DNA of 64,000 bases, taken from Aselliscus stoliczkanus (lineage: Eukaryota > Chordata > Mammalia > Chiroptera > Hipposideridae). A model generated the notes under the pieces. It worked only from the letters and a program-made list of their open reading frames with translations. It did not search any database and was not told where the DNA came from. The position numbers and the translations under genes are program-made. The stretch is from assembly GCA_033961575.1 (NCBI GenBank), contig CM066732.1, positions 55,354,501 through 55,418,500 of the forward strand, written 5' to 3'. Positions within the stretch are counted from its first letter, which is position 1. Every line of letters starts with the position of its first letter. This document shows positions 55,706 to 64,000 of the stretch, in pieces.

Positions 55706-55897
55706 GCCTCGTTCGCCTTCAGACTCACTCATGCAGGGGTCCGCCTGCGCTCTGCGGGGACAGACGACGCCACACCACAGCTCCCCTGCCCCGGGTGCAG
55801 TCTGGGCTCCTTTCTCGTGTCTCCCTTGCTGTGGCTTTGCTCACCGTGATCCTGGGGAACTGGCTGCAATCAGTGACAGGGACAGGTGGGGTACTGC

Positions 55898-55932
55898 CCC
55901 CAGCTCTGCAGCTGGGGGGCCCGGCAGCTCGC
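55898..55932 (+). repeat. 35-bp GC-rich dispersed repeat, copy 1
   Basis: Starts CCCCAGCTCTGCAGCTGG and ends GGCAGCTCGC; equal to 57537-57571 at 34 of 35 bases. The start contains the near-palindrome CAGCTCTGCAGCTG. Flanks are not clearly alike. Confidence 0.9.
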
Positions 55933-56439
55933 TGGTGCCGAGCGGGGGCAGAGGTTTGGGGCTTGCAGGCGGGGGTGAGAAGGCCTGTGCGCTGACGCAA
56001 GCTCTTGCGTGACTGTTGAGACGGGCGGGCAGTGGCGGCCGGGACGCCTGGATTCAGGTGTGTGCCCCGCCTGGGGCCTGCTGCTGGCCAGGCTGCCCTG
56101 GAGACGGCATGTGTCCACGACCCTCCGCCCACCACGGAGGGCCTTGGGGCTCATTTTCAGTTGTCGGCCAAGTATTTCAGAGTCAAGAAAGACTCAAAAA
56201 ATCCCTACCAAATACGTTACCAAGTCCTTCACTTTCTGTGAGCCGCCATGTTGGCATATGGGAGGCGCTGGGGGACGGCTTTTCCGTGGGGCCTAACTGC
56301 TGCCCGCCCTCCCAATTCTCGGGGTGATTTGCAACGGGCTCTGAGCCGCGGCGCTGAGCGCTCCGGTGTCTGAGTTACTCCGGCGGCGAGCGGCAGAGGA
56401 GGATATATGTGTCCTCCTGGGGGGACACAACTCCGTGAA
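55933..56439. other. GC-rich unique sequence
   Basis: Nothing recognised. Confidence 0.4.
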
Positions 56440-57135
56440 CGGCGATAGTTGCATTTCCTTTGACATTTTTGGAGACACAACATCCATTCGCCTAGCAACT
56501 TGTATCCGCATAAAAATAGACAAAAGGAAAAAGGTAAAGATTATGAGATGCATTTCCCATAATATTTAATAATCACATTGAAACACTGCTATAAATTGGC
56601 TGCATTTACAAATCTCTGTTTCCTTTGAAAATTACACCCCAGCATTTAATTCACCGAAATAAGTCATTTTATACAGCACAACAATGTAGTAAAATAACTC
56701 ATCTCGAATATGTGGATATGAACAGATTTAACACATCTGCACTGAACAAAATGAATTCATCTAAAAGCTGAGACGCTGCTGTTCTCTTTCGAGAGTTACC
56801 GATTAGTTCTCCATTGCCTTCAGTTTACTTGTTTGTTTTTGTTAAATGACTTTAGGAATTAGAAAATGAGAAAAGCAGAAACGCTGGCTAGGTTTTTCTC
56901 TCCTTGAAATAGGGGCAAGAGGCATAAATAATCATTTGTATGATACCTTGTTTCATTAAAAATCATATTTACAATTGTACGGAGACCAGGGAGAAGCCCC
57001 CATTCACTGAAGATTGTTCGGTTTCCTCCTTGGAAAATATTGTATTTCCATTACAGCCGTCTCCCAACAGGAGTCTAGATACTACGATTATTTTTGAAGT
57101 TGAATGTAAATTGCTAGAAGCAAACCGGGGTTCAG
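56440..57135. promoter_or_regulatory. Strong candidate conserved non-coding element
   Basis: Nearly 700 bp of AT-rich, repeat-free sequence: CATAATATTTAATAATCACA, AGCATTTAATTCACC, CGATTAGTTCTCC, GGCATAAATAATCATTTG and TTCATTAAAAATCAT. It lies immediately before the CpG-rich segment at 57.2 kb, an arrangement common at developmental loci. Confidence 0.5.
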
Positions 57136-57179
57136 TGCATTGCAGCCCTGCCCCCGCCACGCACACCCATGAGGAAGAA

Positions 57180-57680
57180 GTCATTTGCAGACACGGGGAA
57201 GTTCCCTGGAAAATCTGGCGGGGCTGCGAGGGTGCGTGGCGGGCTCCCTGAGGCCCAGCTGTGCTGCCTGGCCGTGGTGGGCAGAGGTGTCAGGAGAGCG
57301 GAGCCTGCGGGGCTGGTCCCAGGCTGACAGCCGGGATGGCGTGGTGAGCAGGGACCCCGAGGGGCGGGAAGAAGCGAGCTCACTGTCCAGGTGCGCGTGG
57401 CCCAGCGAAGGGTCCTGAAGGGCCTCTCCAAGGCGACAGGTGCCTCCTCTGGCCCCGCCCCCACGGCTCTGCAGGTGGCAGGTGTCCCTCCACCACTGGG
57501 CGGGACGGGGGCTGCACTGGGCAGCGGGGTGCAGGACCCCAGCTCTGCAGCTGGGGGGGCCGGCAGCTCGCGGGGTCGGCGTGAGGGGTCGACGCCCCCC
57601 GTCCTGCACGCGCTGCCCGCCTGGCGTGGCGCCCGCCCTGTCCGGCTCCAGCACCCGTGGAGTGGGGACACGCTGGCACA
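57180..57680. promoter_or_regulatory. CpG-island-like segment
   Basis: About 38 CpGs occur in 57181-57660, highest between 57540 and 57660. The GC content is high and observed CpG is close to the usual island threshold or above it. No splice-flanked exon or recognised protein was found here, so if it is a real island it is an orphan one or serves a transcript that lies outside view. Confidence 0.5.
57537..57571 (+). repeat. 35-bp GC-rich dispersed repeat, copy 2
   Basis: Matches copy 1 at 55898-55932 with a single substitution; same orientation, about 1.64 kb away, inside the CpG-rich segment. Confidence 0.9.
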
Positions 57681-57689
57681 GCTCCCTGC

Positions 57690-57910
57690 ACGATTCTGCT
57701 CCTTGAACAGGCACTGTCATTTGTAACCGGGATTTTTATCAGGAATCCATACCTGCTGAGTCTTTCCAAAGCACTCAACCTAATCTTCACAGGGAAAGAA
57801 ACTCCTTTGTTCACTCATTTAGTCAACCTGCGCAATTTATTAAATTGTATCAGGACAATGACAAGTAAACGAGGGGTGAGCGGATTCTGGAACAAACTCG
57901 TCTGATTCCT
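57690..57910. promoter_or_regulatory. Candidate conserved non-coding element
   Basis: AT-rich relative to flanks, with GGGATTTTTATCAGGAATCC, CTCATTTAGTCAACC and CGCAATTTATTAAATTGTATC. Repeat-free. Confidence 0.35.
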
Positions 57911-59149
57911 GGTAAAGGTCCCGTCAGCTGGTGAGCCCCGGCCTTGGGCTGTGGCCTCGGTCACCGCGTCTCCCAGAAGGAGCGGCGTGGCTGGCATCTC
58001 TGAGTGTGGAGCGGAGCCCCGTCAGGGCGTCCGGGTCGGGCCGGGCATCATCTAGGAGGGAATGCTCAGGCTGAAAACACAGGCAGGGCACCTCAGAGCT
58101 TGTCCTGGAGGTGACAGGGGTCTGCCGCTGACGTCGCAGAAGACAAGGAAGCCATTTTGCCCATTGCCTTATAGAAGCCCCGTCAGCTGTGGCAGGAAGA
58201 GGCAAGCCCCCGGCCCGCTGTGCTGTGCCCGGTGGGGCCTGTCCCTCTTGCCCCGCTTAGCGCAGGCGGCCCGTTTTCTGTGGGCTTGCCTGGGCTCGCT
58301 TTGGCCAATGAGTGTTGACGGGACACGATGTAACACAGGGAGCGTGCGTGTTTTCGTGGCATGACTTGCCGTCTCCCACTCCTGCTGCTGCCATGACGGA
58401 AACGTGCCCTGGGCAGCCACTGTCCCTTTGGCCTGGGGCCCGAGGGGCAGGGCCCGTGGGGCAGACCCAGGTCTGACCCGAAGTCTGGAGCTAAGTTGCC
58501 GCATCCAACCACGGCCCAGAAACGCATGGCTGCTGTCAGGAGTCGCCGAGGTTTCAGGGTTCTTCCTTACAAAGCATCACTGCAATGGGCGATTAATAGG
58601 GGCCGGAGGGCAGTGAGTGACGTGGGTGGATCCCCCGCTCCCCTCCCCCCGCGGGGAGCCCAGGCAATCTCCAGCCGCCGTCTGTGCCCTGTTTTCTTAC
58701 TGGCAAGGTACAGAAGTTTTGGTAGAGTCTCAGGGCTCTGTGACCTGTCAGGGGAGGTGATGACATAAGAGGAGAGAGAAGGTCCCTGGGGTGGGGGTGG
58801 GGGGCTGGTTCCCGTCACACTCCCCAGGAGGGAACAGTCCACTTTGCAAGAGGCAGGACCAAAGGACACCCAGGGGCAGCCTGTCCCTGAGTCCTCAGAG
58901 CTCCCGCCGGCTTCCTCTGCCCCCCACAGGTGACCGCCTCAGCTCCCACCTCCCTGGTGGCGCCCCGGCGACTGCCAGCAGTCAGACACCTCCTGTTCAG
59001 AGCCAGGACTGGGCGGCGCTGCCTTGGGTGAGATTTCCCAGGAAGGGTGATTATCACGGGATCCGTAATAAGGGTGGACGAGCTCCCTGAGAACAATGGG
59101 ACAGGCCTCCCTGTGCAGTCACGTTAAGGTGTGTCGCCGTCCTCAGCGA
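57911..59149. other. GC-rich unique sequence
   Basis: No exon or repeat recognised. Confidence 0.45.
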
Positions 59150-59300
59150 CAGGGCCACTGCCACAAAGGCAGCTCCTCGCGCTAATTAGCAGGGCCCACC
59201 GCCTTACAAATCCACTGCGGCTTTCTTGGCACCAAGCAGCTGCTTAGGCAAAGAGCTGTAGGAACCTATTAAAAAGCACAGGCCTGAAAGGACAGACGGG
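59150..59300. promoter_or_regulatory. Possible conserved element
   Basis: CTCGCGCTAATTAGCAGGGC contains a palindromic GCTAATTAGC (59181-59190), an ideal double homeodomain core. CTATTAAAAAGC follows. Confidence 0.35.
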
Positions 59301-59369
59301 GGAGGGGGTAAAAGAAAGTGGGGGGAGGGATGTCCCCAAGTCAGCGAGGCTCCCCTGGCTGGCCCGCAT

Positions 59370-59381
59370 CCAGCAGGGGGA
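59370..59381 (+). promoter_or_regulatory. CTCF-like motif
   Basis: CCAGCAGGGGGA matches the CTCF core CCASYAGRKGGC at 11 of 12 positions. Occupancy is unknown; GC-rich DNA yields chance matches. Confidence 0.3.
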
Positions 59382-60821
59382 GGTGACGGCAGGAAGGGGA
59401 CCGCCCCCCTCGGGCTGGGGCTCCGACATGCTCCTTGGGCCTTTTCCTCCAACTGCTCTGGGCTCTACAGCGGCTGTGAGGTAATGCCCTCCCGTGGACT
59501 GCAGCCTGTCACCGTGCCCTGTCACCCATCCAGTAATTACAGTCTGACTGATTTACTGACTGGCACCGACCATCCCTGCTCAGGAGCCGGCTGCCGCTGG
59601 TCTCTCCCCTGGCTGAAGTGACTTAGTGCAAAGAGGCTGCTGGTTCTCAGGCTGGGCTGTCACTCAGCGGCTGTGGGAACCAGGCAGACCGCTAGCAGAG
59701 CCCTCCCTGGCCATCTTTGGTTTGCTGTATTCTAAATATTTATTGCCACCCAGCACACGGACATAATACAGGCCGAGCTGCTGGGCCAGTGGTGGTGGGC
59801 CAGGGCGCAGTGGGCGGGCCACACTGCTGGGCACAGCCCAGGCCCTGGGAAGCCAAGGAAGTGCCATCTGAGCTTCGTGTACAACGGACTGTGCACTGGG
59901 GAGGACTCGGGGCTTCTCAGAGCAAGCACACTGTGCATGTACAGAAAAGTGGAAACGAGCCTAGGTTCCTCTCTGGTGGAGGCGGCATGGGCGCTGGGCA
60001 CCAGGCACGGTTCTGGAGAGCCTGAACCGCCCGGCAGCCTGTGGGGTGAGAGCTCCTCCATGTCGCCTGCAGGGGAGAAGGCACCCTCAGCAGTCCTCAC
60101 ATCGCCCTGCTTTGCCACCTCAGCCCTGGGACCCGGCCTGTCTGTCCTAGTAGGCTTGTACGGAGCGCCCCTCAGAAGCAGCCGGCCTAGCTGCACCCCG
60201 AGCTGCCAGGGACCCCCTAGGGGCGTGGGGACCCAGTCCCTCTCTGGCACGCCTCTGCGCATTCTGCACTACTACGTGTAGTGGGGGGGGCATGGGCAGA
60301 ACAGACGGACCCCAGGCTTCATGGGGCCCCCAGGTCAGTGGAGACCGAGATCTTCAAGAAAGAAAGGCCCAGAGCCCCCAGATCCCCACCTGGAGCCGCG
60401 CTGCGCGGGCAAGAGTGAGGGCAGAGGCACCCACAGGGGAAGCACAGGCCCCTCTTCGAGGCTCAGGGTTCAGCTCACGGCTCCTCCCCAAAGCAAGGTC
60501 AGGCCCAGGAGCCCAGGTGCCCCCTGCAAAGCCAAGGAGGCCCTTGGCCTCAGGGCCATGAGGGGCAGCAGGGCTCCCAGGGTGACTGCTTGGGTGTCTG
60601 GCCCCCAGATTTGTGGTAAAGAGCACTGGAGCCCACACTCCGTAGGGGCTGCACCTCTGTCAGGCCTCAGCCTTCATCCCCCGAAATCCCAGAAAATGGA
60701 AACACAGACAGCTGTGCACGAGCGCACTCACCTCGTGGGGCTGGCACAGTCGGGAGGATTTGCAGTGTACACCGGAACCCATACCCTTCACATATATCCA
60801 TTAAACAAAAGATGTGTAATA
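59382..60821. other. GC-rich unique sequence
   Basis: No exon or repeat recognised. Confidence 0.45.
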
Positions 60822-60857
60822 TCACACACACACACACACACACACACGCGCGCGCAT
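60822..60857. repeat. (CA)n(CG)n alternating tract
   Basis: About 13 CA units pass into CGCGCGCGCA, keeping strict purine-pyrimidine alternation (Z-DNA-prone). Confidence 0.95.
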
Positions 60858-62554
60858 TTTTAACACAAACACAGTGGCTGTCTTGTCAAGAAGGTGAAGG
60901 TGTGTTGGGGGGGCTGTGGGGAGACCCCAGGGGAGGAGAGGGGTTTTCTGGGCATCTTTGTTCCCCTGAAACTGCCTTCTTGGGGACGCCCATGCTCACT
61001 TTGTCTGGGACAAGCAGTCTTTGGAGGGAAGGACGTGTGAGGACGCCTGGAGGAAGGGGCGGCGGGCTTCACAGGGACCCCGGACGGCGCCGCGCCCCAC
61101 AGATCAAGGTCACGGAGCCCAGACACGGCGCTGTCAGGCCACAGGGCAAGTCCGTGGAGAGCCGAGCATCACAAGAGCTGGGCCTGCAGCCCCTCCCCCG
61201 GGCTCTCCCCGCCACCCTCCAAAGCTGAGCGCTCAAGTGTCACTTTGTCTGTCCCCCCGGTCCCTATGTCAGAGCTCATGAACTGATGAGGACGACACCA
61301 GAGGCTTTACATGGAGGGACCTCTGCAGCCACCAGGCACCCTGTCCTTCGCAGCCCAGGCCACCGCCTCAAATGCTGGTGCGTTCCAGGCGTCCCCTCCG
61401 GCTCTGAGCGTGCCGACAGCCACCTGCACACCCGGGTCTGCTCCGTGCAGCTCACCAGAACGATGCACCAGCCAGACAAAAGCTCGGCCCCAGGCAGGGG
61501 CAGCGGCACAGGCCGGCTTGCTCTCCTGGGCGGCTGGTACTGAGCACCCAAAGGCCGTGCTCCATGGGCAGCAACGCGCCCCCTCGCCTGGTTGGAACCC
61601 TCCTCGACAGGAGGAAGAATCAGGGTGCGGGTCTGTCGCCCTCTCCTTTCGGGAGAAGCTGGGCAAAGGGGCCAGCAGAGTAGGAGTCCATGACCATTGT
61701 GAGCAAATCCACCAGTGGGATTTCCCATGTGGCAGCTGAGAGGGCAAAAGGAGAACATGTCCCTTTGCAAACTGTTGCTTTAGAGCACAGACCCCGTTTG
61801 TGAGCCGCATGGGGTGGGGGTGCAGGCAGGACGCCCACGGCAATGTCAAGGCCAGAACAGGCATATTTTACGGGAAGCAAATGAAGGCAGTTCAGCATCT
61901 GAGGCCCAGGAATCTTATCTTTCCTCTCCTTCCAAGAGACAGAATTTCTTTCTCCTTCATTCTTTTGTGCATCCACCCCTTGATTTTTTCCCTGTTTCTC
62001 CATCCCCCGGGCCTGTCCTGACGAGGGTGGGCGCCAGGCTGCCGCCCTGAGCTGGGACTGGCTCTAACTTGGGTGGGGGTTGGGCCGAGGCTGCAGAAAG
62101 GCTTCTTAAAAGGTGTGAGCCGCACCAAACGGGGACTCCACACTGCATCCTCTGGGTAGAGGTTAGTGAGGTGAAACAGATACAGAAATGAAAACATTTC
62201 TGGACATTCTCAGGAAGGAAGGTGCTAGATAAATGAGGGCTAAGTTTATGACTTTTTATGGTTCGGTTGCTAACATTAGGGGTGGTCTGAGCACATGGCT
62301 CACTCACTCAGCTCCACTGATCATAAGGTTGAGATTTGCGAACTGGTATGGGCTCTGGCGTGGTAGCTGAGAAGGGGCGACGGTTGCACCAGACACCTCG
62401 CTAGGGGACAAGGGGGGCACTGACCAGCACCCCGAGCGCAGGGCGGGTTCCTCCACGGGGTCTGACGGTTGCAGTGAGACTCAGCTGCTCTCAGCCTCTC
62501 CCATTTTTCTGTGGGAAACACCTGGAGATGCAAACCACACACATAAATTGCGCT
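60858..62554. other. GC-rich unique sequence
   Basis: No exon or repeat recognised. An AT-richer patch at 62150-62290 contains no recognised element. Confidence 0.45.
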
Positions 62555-62850
62555 TTGTTTACTCTAAGCAGTGAGATGAGCTTATAGGAGCTTGGCTTTA
62601 TTTGGCAAAACAATGCCTCCTTAACTAAACACTAGCCCAGCAGTTTTGTTACAATTACCTTGATAATACGTTGCAAGCCATTTAAACAGAACAAATTCGT
62701 GGGCAGACCATCACCCAGGAGGTTTGACTACACAAGCACAGCCGTTGGGGATAATGTACAAACTGGTGCCAGCATTAGGGGCGAGGACGGTCCACAGTCA
62801 AAACACAATGCAGGCACGTCTTTGGCTTACGGAAAACACGAGCCTGGAGG
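62555..62850. promoter_or_regulatory. Candidate conserved non-coding element
   Basis: Repeat-free AT-rich block: AATTGCGCTTTGTTTACTC (forkhead/SOX-like), GGCTTTATTTGGC, CCTTAACTAAACACTAGCC, GTTACAATTACCTTGATAAT and CATTTAAACAGAAC. GC-rich flanks. Confidence 0.45.
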
Positions 62851-62855
62851 TTAGC

Positions 62856-62870
62856 GCGCCCCCTGCCCGC
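62856..62870 (-). promoter_or_regulatory. CTCF-like motif
   Basis: On the minus strand the text reads CGGGCAGGGGGCGC, matching the CTCF core at most positions. It sits at the edge of the preceding AT-rich block. Confidence 0.3.
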
Positions 62871-64000
62871 CCTAGTGCAGGGGCAGCCTGAGGCACAGCT
62901 GCGTGTGATTCCTAAGTTAGAAGAGCAACACTGGCGGCCTTTGAATATTAGGACCTACCTCCTGTTCTGGACCGCCACAGACACGGGGACAGGTGCCCCA
63001 GGGGCAGCGCGGCGCTGCCAGCCAGGCGTGCCGGAGCGTCCCGGGGCCACGGCCACGTCCACAGCGCTGGACCCTCGGCAGCTCCCCTCATGGCTGACTA
63101 GTAAGCAGCCCCGGTAACACATAAACCTGAAAATTGGAGTAATTCCCCTCTAAGAGCCAAAGACAGGACTTGCCCCCATGGACAGTGGTGGCCTTAGGGA
63201 CAAAGCAGAAATGATGTGGGGGGGAGGGGTGAGTATAAATTAAGTGCTATGAAAAATCAGAGGGAGGTGGGGATAATCGTGGGGGTAGAGGCCTCGGGAC
63301 CAGGAGCAAAGTCCTGCAGGTGACAAAGAGCCCGCCGGTGAGAACGTGCGACGCTCTGTGTCTGGAGAAAGGACTGTGGGCGGGTCCCCGCGGAGGGCTT
63401 GCTCGTCGCCTCGCTGACAGGAAACCCAGCTGAGCCTTAGGTTGGCAGTGAGCGAGCCGCCACAGACACAGATGCCGAGGCCACCCGAGAACAGGCCGGG
63501 GACAGAACAGGCCGAGTGCAGCCCAGAGCTGGGCTGCAGACTTAGTGTCCTGTTCAGGACGCCAGGGAGAAGGCCTCATTACGAGCATCTGCATGGACTA
63601 GCTCAGGAAGCCCGCTCCCCACCCCACGCCAGGCCACAGGGAAAGTTCTGCAGGGACTGTTTCTTCTGGGCGCCACCTACCCACACAGCTGCTCAGTGGG
63701 GCGAGACCCCTGCTCTGAAGTCTGGCTCAATGTATTGCCCATTTTCAAACCAGCAAACTTGGAACCAAGGGCTCAGGTTGAAGTTCAGCCTCTACACCTT
63801 CCCGGCTGCCAACGTGTGGGGAGGGACCGCGCTGCTAGGACGCCCTTCTGCTGCCTGTGACAGGCGAGGGGGCTGCCTGTGGGTGCCCGGGCGGAAGGAC
63901 CATCAGGGCCGGAATGCCTCCAGCAAACTCCCAGCAAAATCACACAGTGCGTCCCCTTGTGTCTATTTCAAGAGTCCCCTGAGCAAAGAGAAAGCAAGGT
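62871..64000. other. GC-rich unique sequence
   Basis: No exon or repeat recognised up to the window end. CpG density rises at 62990-63070. Confidence 0.45.

Noticed and set aside
61585..61600. CTCF-like GCGCCCCCTCGCC
   Set aside because: Only the right part of the motif fits; the CCASYAG half does not, and the region is GC-rich enough for chance matches.

Overview
This window reads as mammalian nuclear DNA from a gene-poor interval. The best clue to the host is one SINE at about 30.35-30.83 kb (minus strand). It has a tRNA-like head, a CAGCTCCA-type body and a GTTCCCC...CCCCAATAAAATC tail, the style of SINEs I know from Old World fruit bats and horseshoe or leaf-nosed bats (Yinpterochiroptera). 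LINE-1 pieces of ordinary laurasiatherian type, MIR, L2, MER5 and MLT1 relics fit a placental mammal. I place the sequence in a bat with moderate confidence; the species and chromosome cannot be read from it. 

I found no protein-coding exon, rRNA, tRNA gene, CRISPR array or intact mobile element. The long open frames are GC-rich or microsatellite frames without domain content, or decayed LINE-1 reading frames.

Layout. 0-5 kb: GC-rich unique DNA with a small duplication and old MER5/MIR pieces. 5.2-6.5 kb: an old L1 3' end holding a second, inverted L1 3' end. 8-17 kb: simple repeats, L2, MIR, MLT1, a 24-bp minisatellite and a long decayed antisense L1. 18-29 kb: AT-rich, repeat-free blocks that look like conserved non-coding elements, alternating with GC-rich sequence, a small CpG-rich patch and CA/CG dinucleotide tracts. 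29-32 kb: MIRs, the bat-type SINE and LINE remnants. 32-41 kb: more candidate regulatory blocks, three of them with perfect PBX/PREP decamers, plus a 5'-inverted (twin-primed) L1. 42.3-46.2 kb: a minus-strand L1 with both ends and a likely target duplication but most of ORF2 missing. 46-64 kb: microsatellites, strong candidate regulatory blocks (47.8-48.5, 51.8-53.0, 56.4-57.1 and 62.6-62.9 kb) and a CpG-island-like segment at 57.2-57.7 kb.

Interpretation (inference). Many AT-rich, homeobox-motif-dense, repeat-free islands in an otherwise GC-rich, exon-free region are typical of regulatory deserts or long introns around developmental transcription-factor genes. No target gene can be named from this window, and conservation was not tested.
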